DNA of 20,207 nt, from positions 1 to 20,207 of IMG/VR virus record IMGVR_UViG_3300008448_000874; one strand, written 5' to 3'. This document shows positions 13,226 through 19,032 of this stretch, piece by piece. Origin of the DNA: a virus. The notes beneath the pieces were generated by a model. The model saw only the letters and a program-made list of their open reading frames with translations. It did not search any database and was not told the DNA's origin. Position 1 is the stretch's first letter, and each line of letters begins with the position of its first letter. Made by a program: the position numbers and the translations under genes.

Positions 13226-13470
13226 TGGACTTAGAGAAAAGCAGAAGTAAAGTTGTAAAGGGTAGAGAGATCACCTATTCGGCAGAATACGGGGCAGAGA
13301 TACGAGCCACGATAACTTACCGAACACTAGCAGGGGAGTTATTAGCTAAGGTGAAGTATTACAACAGGGCAGAGTGTCTTAGAGATTATGCCGAGATCAT
13401 CAAAAATAAAAAGCTCTTGGCAAGGGTAGAAAACTCAAAAGAGTATTTGACTTGGCTAGAAAACTATTAG
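13225..13470 (+). CDS. Basic hypothetical protein, 81 aa
   Basis: Coupled to the zinc-ribbon gene by a TAATG overlap. It is a basic protein of beta-type N-terminal half (YSAEYGAEIRATITYRTLAGELLAKVKYY) and helical C-terminal half (CLRDYAEIIKNKKLLARVENSKEYLTWLENY). Family is not recognised. It is the last gene before the intergenic promoter at 13500. Confidence 0.65.
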   Translation: MDLEKSRSKVVKGREITYSAEYGAEIRATITYRTLAGELLAKVKYYNRAECLRDYAEIIKNKKLLARVENSKEYLTWLENY

Positions 13471-13528
13471 ACACGCCAGAAAAAAAGTTTCATAAATACT
13501 TGACCAAAAATACTAAAAGGCGTAATCT
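13471..13528 (+). promoter_or_regulatory. Promoter with upstream ACACGCC module
   Basis: ACACGCC (13471-13477) and an A-rich stretch lie 29 nt upstream of TTGACC (13500-13505). A 17-nt spacer and TAATCT (13523-13528) follow. The same layout recurs at 17923-17980. Confidence 0.7.
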
Positions 13529-13533
13529 GTAAA

Positions 13534-13550
13534 TACCGAAAGTTTCGGTA
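13534..13550. promoter_or_regulatory. 17-bp perfect palindrome at the start site
   Basis: TACCGAAAGTTTCGGTA has 8-bp arms around a central G. It begins five nucleotides after the -10, so it coincides with the expected transcription start. It is an operator or 5' hairpin candidate. Confidence 0.6.
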
Positions 13551-13583
13551 GCCGAGTAATCGGTATAAAACTAAGGAAACAAA

Positions 13584-13886
13584 ATGGAAAACGAGACACC
13601 GCAAGAAGTTAGACTAACGAGCAAGAAAGTCAAAGACGCTTACGATCTAGTAAAAAGTCTAAAAGACCAAATTGCCGAGTTGGAAAAGCAAAAAGCACAA
13701 GCAACAGAAATCTTAGCCAATGCTCTAAATGGGGCTAAGCGAGCAGTAGTAGTTGGTAAGGGTTCTTATGTCTTACAGGCAGGAAAGAACACTAGCTTTG
13801 ACCGAAACTTGATGAAAGAAAAATACCCTGCTGTATTTGACGAGTGCCTAAGAACTACCGAATACGAATACATCAAGTTAGTTTAG
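13584..13886 (+). CDS. Coiled-coil phage protein, 100 aa
   Basis: ATG 13584 follows AAGGAAAC. Residues about 13-48 form a coiled coil (AYDLVKSLKDQIAELEKQKAQATEILANAL). A compact C-terminal module follows, with VVVGKGSYVLQAGKNTSFDRNL, then a KYPAVFDECLRTTEYEYIKL end. This coil-plus-small-domain layout is common among phage proteins of unknown function. A promoter and operator-like palindrome precede it and a strong terminator follows, so it is a monocistronic unit under its own control. Confidence 0.72.
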   Translation: MENETPQEVRLTSKKVKDAYDLVKSLKDQIAELEKQKAQATEILANALNGAKRAVVVGKGSYVLQAGKNTSFDRNLMKEKYPAVFDECLRTTEYEYIKLV

Positions 13887-13897
13887 GTAGAAAAGAT

Positions 13898-13945
13898 AAC
13901 TCCCCTAATAAACTAAACCGAGAGTTTAGATTAGGGGAGTTTCTA
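13898..13945 (+). terminator. Long hairpin terminator
   Basis: Outer stem AACTCCCCTAAT (13898-13909) / ATTAGGGGAGTT (13930-13941), inner stem CTAAAC / GTTTAG after a 3-nt bulge, 5-nt loop. Only a short T-containing tail follows, so termination may be partial. Confidence 0.75.
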
Positions 13946-13965
13946 CTTTACGGAAAGAGAAAAAA

Positions 13966-14187
13966 TTGGATCAACAAACAACACCGAAACGGAACAACAC
14001 CGAAACGGAAAAGGATAAGCCACTAATTCATTTAGTAAAAGCCGATGAAGTAAATACGCCTAATGCTGTTGCTTTATGTGGAATAACGATCACTAGACCG
14101 CCAATAAAAAAATCTAAGCAACATAAACATAATCGGTGCGAGAAGTGTTGGATTATGTTAGAGTTGCTGAACGAGCTAGAAAACTAA
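13966..14187 (+). CDS. Small zinc-motif protein with TTG start
   Basis: 73 aa from TTG 13966, six nucleotides after GGAAAGAG; no ATG or GTG is nearby. The first 20 residues are Thr/Asn/Lys-rich and tandem-like (TTPKRN, NNTETE). The rest reads HLVKADEVNTPNAVALCGITITR...HNRCEKCW, matching the layout HL...LCG...CxxC seen in small actinobacterial and actinophage zinc proteins. Binding partner is unknown. Confidence 0.62.
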   Translation: MDQQTTPKRNNTETEKDKPLIHLVKADEVNTPNAVALCGITITRPPIKKSKQHKHNRCEKCWIMLELLNELEN

Positions 14188-14205
14188 ACAAGTAAAGGAA
14201 AAAAA

Positions 14206-14544
14206 ATGATTACTCAAATTGTAGAGTTGTATAACACCGAGAACCCTGATGAAAAACTTAGAGCTGTTGGCGAGATAGATACGGACAGAGTGTTCTTTGC
14301 TTATGTGGAAAGTTATGATCAGGAAACGCAGAAGTGGGACTTTGACGATACTTACTTACAATTCCAGAGAGATAGCGTAAGCGTTCTCAACTTGGAGTGG
14401 GACCCGGACTTTCTGTTGTTTATGGCTCTTACTTGGGGGCTACTCAAAAGAGAGAATAACTTGCCGATAGAGTATTCTGCCGAACTAGGTTGGCTAGTTA
14501 GGCGTAGAAAATACGAGCTTGACGAACAAATAAAAACCCTGTAA
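14206..14544 (+). CDS. Hypothetical protein, 112 aa
   Basis: ATG 14206 follows AAAGGAAAAAAA, 18 nt after the previous stop. It is acidic with many aromatics. Beta-like segments (QIVELYNT, VFFAYVESYDQETQKWDFDDTYLQF) precede a helical part (DPDFLLFMALTWGLLKREN) and end ELGWLVRRRKYELDEQIKTL. No motif was recognised. Two pyrimidine-loop hairpins follow the stop. Confidence 0.7.
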   Translation: MITQIVELYNTENPDEKLRAVGEIDTDRVFFAYVESYDQETQKWDFDDTYLQFQRDSVSVLNLEWDPDFLLFMALTWGLLKRENNLPIEYSAELGWLVRRRKYELDEQIKTL

Positions 14545-14552
14545 GTTTGGTT

Positions 14553-14622
14553 TATCGGTTGCTCTTTCTTGCCCACTCTCGCAACCGATAATGGCAGTAG
14601 TTTCTCTCATTTCCTACTGCCA
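14553..14622 (+). other. Two pyrimidine-loop hairpins
   Basis: TATCGGTTGC (14553-14562) / GCAACCGATA (14581-14590) around an 18-nt C/T-rich loop, then TGGCAGTAG (14592-14600) / CTACTGCCA (14614-14622) around the 13-nt loop TTTCTCTCATTTC. Stems are perfect. The second loop is identical to that of the hairpin at 18992. Confidence 0.85.
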
Positions 14623-14628
14623 AAGACC

Positions 14629-14651
14629 TAAGCAAGTCTATAAACTGCTTA
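14629..14651 (+). other. Constant-loop stem-loop element, copy C
   Basis: TAAGCA (14629-14634) / TGCTTA (14646-14651), loop AGTCTATAAAC, followed by TTTCTTTACC. The downstream T-rich tail matches the one after the terminator at 17884. Confidence 0.7.
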
Positions 14652-14681
14652 TTTCTTTACCCGAAACACGATCACCTAACC

Positions 14682-14711
14682 TTGACCTAAACCGATAAAG
14701 TATGCTTTACT
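14682..14711 (+). promoter_or_regulatory. Possible weak promoter for 14753
   Basis: TTGACC (14682-14687) has no clean -10 at 16-18 nt (TTTACT at 14706-14711 is poor); TATGCT at 14701-14706 is too close. It is listed because the gene downstream has no other visible promoter. Confidence 0.25.
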
Positions 14712-14752
14712 TGATAAGTGGAAACTCCACAGCTTAGAGAAATGGAAAGTAA

Positions 14753-15226
14753 ATGACCACTCAACAAATAATTTCAGCAATACCGCTAGCGTATTTATTA
14801 GTAGGGGCTATACCTGTTCTGGTGATAAACGCTAGACAGAGTAGAGTTCCAAATAAGTTTGTAGTCCCCCTGCTCTTTATCACACTTGCGACCAGCACGA
14901 CTAACGCAGTTCTGTTCGGCACTTGGGCAAATTGGGGAATTGGATTATTAGCAAGTTTGTTTATGCTTATCGGTATGACTATTTGGCACGAAAGATCGGG
15001 AACTATTGGTATGGGAGATGTAAAGCTAATCGCAACAGGGCTACTAATTATCTGTTCCGTATCGCTCTTACACGCTCTAATTTATTTAGGGGCAGTAGTT
15101 CTAGCCTTTATTCTTGTCTGGCTAGTAATGCTATTTGTTCTTAGGGACATAGAGCGACTTGTAAAGGTTGCCCCTGTTATTCTGGTAATCATTATCGGTG
15201 TAAGTTCATCAGCACTATTCGCCTAA
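14753..15226 (+). CDS. A24 prepilin-peptidase-like membrane protein
   Basis: 157 aa, almost entirely hydrophobic, with about five to six membrane helices (near 7-25, 37-55, 60-75, 92-112, 108-130, 138-155). The GMGDVKL motif (residues 86-92, D89) is the second catalytic motif of type IV prepilin peptidases (A24, GxGD aspartyl protease, also TadV/CpaA-like). The first motif region reads NARQSRVPN (26-34), where active enzymes have an Asp at position 26; here it is Asn. It may therefore be inactive or use another residue. A24 enzymes cleave and sometimes methylate prepilins in the inner membrane. In a phage this could interfere with host Flp/Tad pili, but that is inference. ATG 14753 follows a GGAAAG site. 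Confidence 0.68.
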   Translation: MTTQQIISAIPLAYLLVGAIPVLVINARQSRVPNKFVVPLLFITLATSTTNAVLFGTWANWGIGLLASLFMLIGMTIWHERSGTIGMGDVKLIATGLLIICSVSLLHALIYLGAVVLAFILVWLVMLFVLRDIERLVKVAPVILVIIIGVSSSALFA

Positions 15227-15244
15227 ACACGATCACCTAATTAG

Positions 15245-15280
15245 TCCCCTTAGTCATTGACTAGGGGGATTATTTATTTA
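15245..15280 (+). terminator. Rho-independent-like terminator
   Basis: TCCCCTTAGTC (15245-15255) / GACTAGGGGGA (15259-15269), 11 bp with one G:T wobble, 3-nt loop, then TTATTTATTT. It follows the A24-like gene. Confidence 0.85.
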
Positions 15281-15300
15281 CCGAAACGCTAGGGCTAAGC

Positions 15301-15330
15301 TTGACGGAAATAAGAAAATAGCCTTAGACT
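15301..15330 (+). promoter_or_regulatory. Promoter for 15356
   Basis: TTGACG (15301-15306), 18-nt spacer, TAGACT (15325-15330). Shares the TTGACGGAA start and GCCTTAGACT end with the next promoter. Confidence 0.65.
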
Positions 15331-15355
15331 AGACACCTAACCGAAAGGAAACAAA

Positions 15356-15568
15356 ATGGAAAGAGATACCGACAAAATCATAAACAGCCTGGGCGAACTG
15401 CCACTTAGAGCCTTTGTAGTAATGATAAAGAACCAAGTTTGCTTTGACGCATTAGAGAATGGGTATTGTTATCACCATAAGGGGAAATGTAGTGATCTAC
15501 TAAATCTGGTAGAGAGAATAGAGAACAAAATTGCTAAGACACACCAAGAAAATAACTTGACGGAATAA
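15356..15568 (+). CDS. Hypothetical protein, 70 aa
   Basis: ATG 15356 follows CGAAAGGAAAC. It is a mostly helical protein with a central CFDALENGYCYHHKGKC patch of Cys and His residues (about 29-45) that could bind one metal ion. The C-terminal helix is LLNLVERIENKIAK. The family is not known to me. Its 3' end contains the -35 of the following gene's promoter. Confidence 0.65.
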   Translation: MERDTDKIINSLGELPLRAFVVMIKNQVCFDALENGYCYHHKGKCSDLLNLVERIENKIAKTHQENNLTE

Positions 15569-15586
15569 ACAATTCAGCCTTAGACT
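15557..15586 (+). promoter_or_regulatory. Promoter for 15624
   Basis: TTGACG (15557-15562), 18-nt spacer, TAGACT (15581-15586). It overlaps the end of the upstream gene and resembles the promoter at 15301 across the whole length. Confidence 0.65.
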
Positions 15587-15623
15587 TTACATACCAAAAC
15601 AACAACTACCGAAAGGAAACAAA

Positions 15624-15977
15624 ATGGGAGATAGAGCAAGTGTCTTTATCACTAGTGAAAGTATGCCGAACCCGATAGAGCTTTATGGACAATGGGCAGG
15701 GCTAGACGGAGTGCGAGCTATTGCTAATGTCTTAGAGAGAACAAACAGAATAGGCGATCACTCATACCTTACAGCACAGGTATTCTACGAGTTCGCAATA
15801 ATTCTGGGGGACTACACAGGCAACTTAGGTTATGGTATTAGGTCATCAAGCAACACCGAAAATGGCTGGAACGATAATCCCGACATAACCCTAAATGCCG
15901 ATACAGGTTCGGTTTGGTATAAGGGCAAAATCTATACACGCACCGAGTTTATAGAGTTCGCAAAAGTCAAGGACTAG
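15624..15977 (+). CDS. Conserved phage protein, MGDRA...YGxWAG type
   Basis: 117 aa from ATG 15624 behind CGAAAGGAAAC. It opens MGDRASVFITSESMPNPIELYGQWAGLDG, which matches a recurrent phage family with an MGDRAxV start followed by YxHW/YGQW. Members are small single-domain proteins of unknown function. The rest has LGYGIRSSSNTENGWNDNPDITLNAD, then a WYKGKIYTRTEF strand. It is transcribed from its own promoter and followed by a hairpin. Confidence 0.75.
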   Translation: MGDRASVFITSESMPNPIELYGQWAGLDGVRAIANVLERTNRIGDHSYLTAQVFYEFAIILGDYTGNLGYGIRSSSNTENGWNDNPDITLNADTGSVWYKGKIYTRTEFIEFAKVKD

Positions 15978-15987
15978 TCTAGAATTG

Positions 15988-16020
15988 TTAGGGGGGTTAG
16001 CGTTAGGCTAATCCCCTTAG
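15988..16020 (+). terminator. Hairpin after 15977, possible terminator
   Basis: A 14-bp imperfect stem (15988-16001 / 16007-16020) with three wobble pairs and a 5-nt loop. There is no T run, so it may be an RNA-stabilising or partial terminator. Confidence 0.55.
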
Positions 16021-16047
16021 CACCGATAAAGAAAAGAGAAATGAAAA

Positions 16048-16296
16048 ATGGACAAAAGAGAACAAGAAATTAGAGAAATTGTTGCCGACCTAAAAAAGCT
16101 AAACTTAGAGAAAACAGCAATAACATCTCTAATAGACGGAATGCTGGTTATGTTTAGAAACTTAGATCCAAGAAGTCAGGGCGAAATAGATAATTTGTTA
16201 GAACACATAACAGCTACGGAAAAAAGATTATTGGATAACCGAAACGCAGTAGTAAAACTAAAAGAAAAGTTTGACGAACTTAGAAAAAATCTGTAA
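16048..16296 (+). CDS. Coiled-coil hypothetical protein, 82 aa
   Basis: ATG 16048 follows AAAGAGAAATGAAAA. The protein is highly charged and helical throughout (EQEIREIVADLKKLNLEKTA, LEHITATEKRLLDNRNAVVKLKEKFDELRKNL), a two-segment coiled coil with a short break near residue 33. The next gene is similar in size and character, and the pair could form a hetero-coil. Function is unknown. Confidence 0.7.
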   Translation: MDKREQEIREIVADLKKLNLEKTAITSLIDGMLVMFRNLDPRSQGEIDNLLEHITATEKRLLDNRNAVVKLKEKFDELRKNL

Positions 16297-16328
16297 GTTT
16301 AGATTACCGAGAGAAATGGAAAAGAGAA

Positions 16329-16553
16329 ATGGCAAGAACAAGCACCGAGAGATTACAAGAAACCAACACCGAATTAGAAACAGCGTTTAGGTTGATAAAT
16401 GAGATCTGGACTAATGAAAGTCTAAAATTGTCCTTTATAGACACAACTAAACTAACAGCTGAACAGCGAGAACTTAGAGAAAAAATTGTGTCTTGCCGAA
16501 TTGCCATAATGAACGCCTGTAATCAAGTAGAGTTATTGCTAGAAAACAACTAG
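16329..16553 (+). CDS. Coiled-coil hypothetical protein, 74 aa
   Basis: ATG 16329 follows GGAAAAGAG. It begins with basic/Thr-rich residues (MARTSTERLQETNTELETAF). The C-terminal helix is LTAEQRELREKIVSCRIAIMNACNQVELLLENN with leucine heptads. Its leader (16309-16316, GAGAGAAA) is complementary to the TTTCTCTC of the hairpin loops at 14601 and 19001. No family is recognised. Confidence 0.68.
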   Translation: MARTSTERLQETNTELETAFRLINEIWTNESLKLSFIDTTKLTAEQRELREKIVSCRIAIMNACNQVELLLENN

Positions 16554-16577
16554 CACCGAGAGAAAGAGAAAAAAGAA

Positions 16578-16868
16578 ATGAAAACACTAGCCGACCTAAA
16601 AAGAGTAGTTGCTGAACCTAATGTAAAGCTAACGCTGATAAAGTGTATTGACCCTAAAACTGAAAGTGATAAGGCACACCGGTATCTAAACGCAACTAGG
16701 GCAGTAAAGAAAATCCAAACTAATGGTTTCTATCTAGCCGACCCCGATAATCCAAAAAAATCTGGATCGTGGATAGATTACGGAAAAGCTACTCAATGGG
16801 CATTCACCGACACAACAGCAACTTACGCTGATGACTTTATTATTCTGGTTTATAGGGTTGATAGATAG
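16578..16868 (+). CDS. Hypothetical protein, 96 aa
   Basis: ATG 16578 follows AGAGAAAAAAGA. It contains LKRVVAEPNVKLTLIKCI, then YLNATRAVKKIQTNGFYLADPDNPKKSG and an aromatic end (WAFTDTTATYADDFIILVYRVD), consistent with a small alpha/beta protein. No motif was recognised. Its stop overlaps the next GTG by one base (TAGTG), so the two are coupled. Confidence 0.68.
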   Translation: MKTLADLKRVVAEPNVKLTLIKCIDPKTESDKAHRYLNATRAVKKIQTNGFYLADPDNPKKSGSWIDYGKATQWAFTDTTATYADDFIILVYRVDR

Positions 16869-17077
16869 TGGGCAGTAAAGGTTATGTATTGCTATGGAAA
16901 GTAATACACGAAAACGGACAAGTAGAAATCTGCCGACCAAGTAAGTTAGAGCAGATACAGAAAACTAGCAAGCTGGTTGCTGGCGTAGATTATGAACCTT
17001 ACAAGTGGGGAAGTTATGCCGACACGCAGAAATGGGCTGAATTGGAACAGCAAGGTATAGACTTGACCAATGAATAA
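16868..17077 (+). CDS. Hypothetical protein, 69 aa, GTG start
   Basis: GTG 16868 overlaps the upstream stop and has no strong ribosome site, so translation probably depends on the preceding gene. The protein starts GSKGYVLLWKVIHENGQVEIC, followed by a basic helix and an acidic/aromatic end. It overlaps the next gene by 8 nt. It is not recognised. Confidence 0.55.
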   Translation: MGSKGYVLLWKVIHENGQVEICRPSKLEQIQKTSKLVAGVDYEPYKWGSYADTQKWAELEQQGIDLTNE

Positions 17078-17258
17078 AAAAATTATGATCTGGTGCTGGA
17101 GTTGCGGAACACCTACCGAAGTAGATTACATAGGGGAAAACTCGCACCGACAAGAATGCCCTAAATGCCAAGAAGTAAGAGCAGAACGCTATAAGATTAT
17201 GAGAGCAAATAGCGAGAAAGCGAGAGCTGAAAATGAACAAGTTAGCCGAAATACTTAG
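17070..17258 (+). CDS. Small zinc-ribbon protein, 62 aa
   Basis: The start overlaps the previous stop by 8 nt. Residues 9-12 (CWSC) and 31-34 (CPKC) form a CxxC...CxxC zinc ribbon spaced about 20 residues apart. The rest is a long basic helix (RAERYKIMRANSEKARAEN). This combination is often nucleic-acid binding. The 3' end overlaps the next small gene. Confidence 0.68.
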   Translation: MNKKIMIWCWSCGTPTEVDYIGENSHRQECPKCQEVRAERYKIMRANSEKARAENEQVSRNT

Positions 17259-17358
17259 ATCACTAGCAGGGAAGTTATTTGGTATGGCACACCGACTAAA
17301 TTGGTATGCTAGTCAATTAGACAAAAAGGCAAGAGAGATTAGACACGCCAAAAAATAA
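17233..17358 (+). CDS. Tiny basic amphipathic protein, 41 aa
   Basis: ATG 17233 lies inside the end of the zinc-ribbon gene. There is no clear ribosome site (GCTGAAA only), so the call is tentative and depends on coupling. The 41-residue product is a basic amphipathic helix (LAEILRSLAGKLFGMAHRLNW then SQLDKKAREIRHAKK), similar in style to membrane-active or RNA-binding peptides. The ACACGCC promoter-upstream module lies inside its last codons. Confidence 0.45.
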   Translation: MNKLAEILRSLAGKLFGMAHRLNWYASQLDKKAREIRHAKK

Positions 17359-17429
17359 AGTTGCGGAAATTGTTGCCAAATGGTAATTTATTTATAGAGC
17401 AAAAGCTCACCGAAAGAAATGGAAAAGAA

Positions 17430-17735
17430 ATGACCGAGAGAATAGATAAAGAAGTCTTGTTTGTAAAACTTGCCGTAGCCAAGTGGAACTTATCCGTAGA
17501 TAAGAAAATAGATGCCCAAGACCCTTATTTCAGGAATTACCTAATACGGATACTATTTAGCGAACTTACCGATACAAAACTAGACGAGTGGATAACTTAT
17601 TACAGCGAGAAAGTGGAAACTTGCCCCGACTGCCAAGAGCCGATTACTGATGAAAACCAGAGAATAGGTGATCTAGGAAATCCAGAGAAGTTTGGAAATT
17701 GTGTTAGTTGCTATGACCCGACACCGACTAATTAG
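17430..17735 (+). CDS. Hypothetical protein with C-terminal zinc site, 101 aa
   Basis: ATG 17430 follows GAAATGGAAAAGAA; an earlier in-frame ATG is weaker. The helical N-terminal part (EVLFVKLAVAKWNLSVDKK, LIRILFSELTDTKLDEWITYY) is followed by TCPDCQEPI and NCVSCYD, a two-knuckle zinc ribbon. A weak promoter (TTGCCA at 17373, TAGAGC at 17395) may lie upstream. Function is unknown. Confidence 0.68.
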   Translation: MTERIDKEVLFVKLAVAKWNLSVDKKIDAQDPYFRNYLIRILFSELTDTKLDEWITYYSEKVETCPDCQEPITDENQRIGDLGNPEKFGNCVSCYDPTPTN

Positions 17736-17747
17736 GAAGGGGGAGAG

Positions 17748-17867
17748 ATGACGGATAAGGTTGCCGAGAAAATCAAAAAAATCTATGACCAATTTGAGAG
17801 CAGGGAGATTACTGCCGAGCAAGCACTAGCAGAATTGGAAGTAGTTATTGCCAAAATGAACGATTAG
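17748..17867 (+). CDS. Tiny helical protein, 39 aa
   Basis: ATG 17748 is preceded by a strong purine-rich GGAAGGGGGAGAG ribosome site, the best in this stretch, 12 nt after the previous stop. The product is a helical acidic-basic peptide (DKVAEKIKKIYDQFESREIT, EQALAELEVVIAKMND). A terminator follows its stop by about 16 nt. The strong ribosome site makes coding likely despite the size. Confidence 0.62.
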   Translation: MTDKVAEKIKKIYDQFESREITAEQALAELEVVIAKMND

Positions 17868-17883
17868 GCAAAACACGATCAAG

Positions 17884-17917
17884 AATAACCTTGCCGAGCT
17901 GGCAGGGTTATTTCTTT
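17884..17917 (+). terminator. Rho-independent-like terminator
   Basis: AATAACCTTGCC (17884-17895) / GGCAGGGTTATT (17901-17912), a 12-bp stem with one wobble and 5-nt loop, followed by TCTTT. It closes the 16048-17867 cluster. Confidence 0.85.
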
Positions 17918-17922
17918 ACCCG

Positions 17923-17980
17923 ACACGCCAAAAAAAAGTTTGCCGATAAACTTGCTAAATTGTTTCTATTCGGGCATACT
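17923..17980 (+). promoter_or_regulatory. Promoter for 18011 with ACACGCC module
   Basis: ACACGCC (17923-17929) and A8 lie 29 nt upstream of TTGCTA (17952-17957), followed by a 17-nt spacer and CATACT (17975-17980). Nearly the same module as at 13471-13528. Confidence 0.6.
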
Positions 17981-18010
17981 GAATAAGTGCCGATGAAACG
18001 AGGTGAGAAA

Positions 18011-18241
18011 ATGGCAAGAACTAAAAAGGTTGATACTTGGACTTGGTTTATTTCTAAGTATGAGCAACAGGGCTACAAGTCCCTAAATCAGTTTGCTATC
18101 GCAACAGGCTTACAGAAGTCTAGCCTGAGCCGATACTTTCACAAGCAACGACAAATCCCGTCAGGTATGATGGCTACTTTATGTCGTGAGCTGGAAGTTT
18201 CACCTAACGAACTGATGATCGCATTAGGCGAGTGGAAGTAG
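18011..18241 (+). CDS. Small XRE-like HTH regulator
   Basis: 76 aa from ATG 18011, four nucleotides after GAGGTGAG; in-frame GTG 17987 and ATG 17993 are alternatives. The helix-turn-helix spans about residues 25-65: SLNQFAIATGLQKSSLSRYFHKQRQIPSGMM, then LCRELEVSPNELM. It resembles phage Cro/repressor-size XRE proteins. The two identical palindromes at 18345 and 19114, placed at promoter start sites downstream, are plausible targets. Its own promoter is unusual in having a weak -35. Confidence 0.78.
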   Translation: MARTKKVDTWTWFISKYEQQGYKSLNQFAIATGLQKSSLSRYFHKQRQIPSGMMATLCRELEVSPNELMIALGEWK

Positions 18242-18252
18242 TGCCGAACACC

Positions 18253-18275
18253 TGAGCAAGTGTCTAAAAGGCTCA
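18253..18275 (+). other. Constant-loop stem-loop element, copy D
   Basis: TGAGC (18253-18257) / GCTCA (18271-18275) with the AAGTGTCTAAAAG loop. The stem differs from copies A-C by compensating bases, and it is followed by A-rich sequence. Confidence 0.65.
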
Positions 18276-18293
18276 ACAAAAAAATAAATAAAA

Positions 18294-18337
18294 ACACGCC
18301 AAGGGACTTGACGGAAAATCTAAAACACCGCTAGTCT
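18294..18337 (+). promoter_or_regulatory. Promoter for 18383
   Basis: TTGACG (18308-18313), 18-nt spacer, TAGTCT (18332-18337), with ACACGCC starting 14 nt upstream of the -35 (18294). Confidence 0.6.
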
Positions 18338-18344
18338 TAGATTA

Positions 18345-18363
18345 GTTAGGTAAGTTGCCTAAC
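18345..18363. promoter_or_regulatory. Near-perfect 19-bp palindrome, copy 1
   Basis: GTTAGGTAAGTTGCCTAAC with CGG after it. It begins eight nucleotides after the end of the -10, so it starts at about +1. The second copy at 19114-19132 has identical sequence and spacing. It is an operator or leader hairpin. Confidence 0.75.
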
Positions 18364-18382
18364 GGAAAAAGGAGATTACTAA

Positions 18383-18592
18383 ATGAGTGGATACGACATC
18401 GGGGGCGGTTATGACGCTTGGAAAACCGCTACCCCTTGGGATAACGATAAAGAGATAACACTTTACTTTGAGTGCGAGTGCGGAGTAGAGAACGAAGTTG
18501 AAGCAGTAGTTTCAGGGCGATCTGGAACTGCCGATGTTGAGTGTGCCGAGTGCGGTAAAACTAATTCAGTTGATTATGGAGATGACGAGTGA
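18383..18592 (+). CDS. Small zinc-ribbon protein, 69 aa
   Basis: ATG 18383 follows AAAAGGAGA. The N-terminus is glycine-rich (MSGYDIGGGYDAWK). Residues about 30-58 contain FECECG and VECAECGK, a two-knuckle zinc ribbon, and the C-terminus is acidic. The first gene of a three-gene unit linked by 4-nt overlaps to two membrane proteins. The unit lies under the duplicated palindrome-promoter. Confidence 0.72.
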   Translation: MSGYDIGGGYDAWKTATPWDNDKEITLYFECECGVENEVEAVVSGRSGTADVECAECGKTNSVDYGDDE

Positions 18593-18795
18593 GCAAGGGT
18601 AAGAGAATACTTATCGCAAGTGCGGTAATCACTAGCGGTTGCTCTATCGGGTATCTGTTAGTTTGCGTAATGCTAATCGCTTATGGTGCTAGTCCTAGCG
18701 GTAATACACCGCTGGACTACTTGGGTTATGGTGCGGTATTCGGTTTGCTAATGTCTGTCTGGTTCGCTGTGGAAGTGATTAGGGGTAAGAGATGA
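18589..18795 (+). CDS. Two-helix membrane protein, 68 aa
   Basis: GTG 18589 overlaps the previous stop by four bases (GTGA), so expression is coupled. Two membrane helices (about 7-30 and 46-62) flank a short GASPSGNTPLDYLGYG loop; the ends are basic. This is holin- or superinfection-exclusion-sized, but neither function is shown. The next gene overlaps by four bases and has a similar layout, so the two may form one membrane complex. Confidence 0.66.
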   Translation: MSKGKRILIASAVITSGCSIGYLLVCVMLIAYGASPSGNTPLDYLGYGAVFGLLMSVWFAVEVIRGKR

Positions 18796-18995
18796 TACCA
18801 ACCTTGTTGCTGTTTGCGGTGTTCTCTACTGCTTGCGGTATTTATTTCGGGATCACTAATAATAACCTTGCTGAGCTGGCGTGGGGAGTATTCTTGGGCG
18901 GGCTGTTCTGGTTTGTTGCTATGGTTCTAATAGTTGCCGAGTTAGCACCAGCAATAAAAAGCAAGCACCGAAAGAAAAAAATAAAAAGCGTGTAA
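18792..18995 (+). CDS. Two-helix membrane protein, 67 aa
   Basis: ATG 18792 overlaps the previous stop by four bases (ATGA). Two hydrophobic helices (about 2-20 and 27-52) with a short Asn-rich turn, then a strongly basic cytoplasmic tail (KSKHRKKKIKS). It pairs with 18589. Its stop codon sits inside the 5' arm of the hairpin at 18992. It may be a small membrane effector or holin-like component. Confidence 0.66.
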   Translation: MIPTLLLFAVFSTACGIYFGITNNNLAELAWGVFLGGLFWFVAMVLIVAELAPAIKSKHRKKKIKSV

Positions 18996-19022
18996 TTGGG
19001 TTTCTCTCATTTCCCCGATTAC
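18992..19022 (+). other. Pyrimidine-loop hairpin with the 14601 loop
   Basis: GTAATTGGG (18992-19000) / CCCGATTAC (19014-19022), one wobble, with the loop TTTCTCTCATTTC identical to 14601-14613 although the stem is unrelated. It overlaps the stop codon of the gene at 18792. Confidence 0.8.
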
Positions 19023-19032
19023 GAAAAACACC

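Noticed and set aside
13844-14026. 60-codon frame spanning the terminator at 13898
   Set aside because: It crosses a strong hairpin terminator and overlaps two supported genes in other frames.
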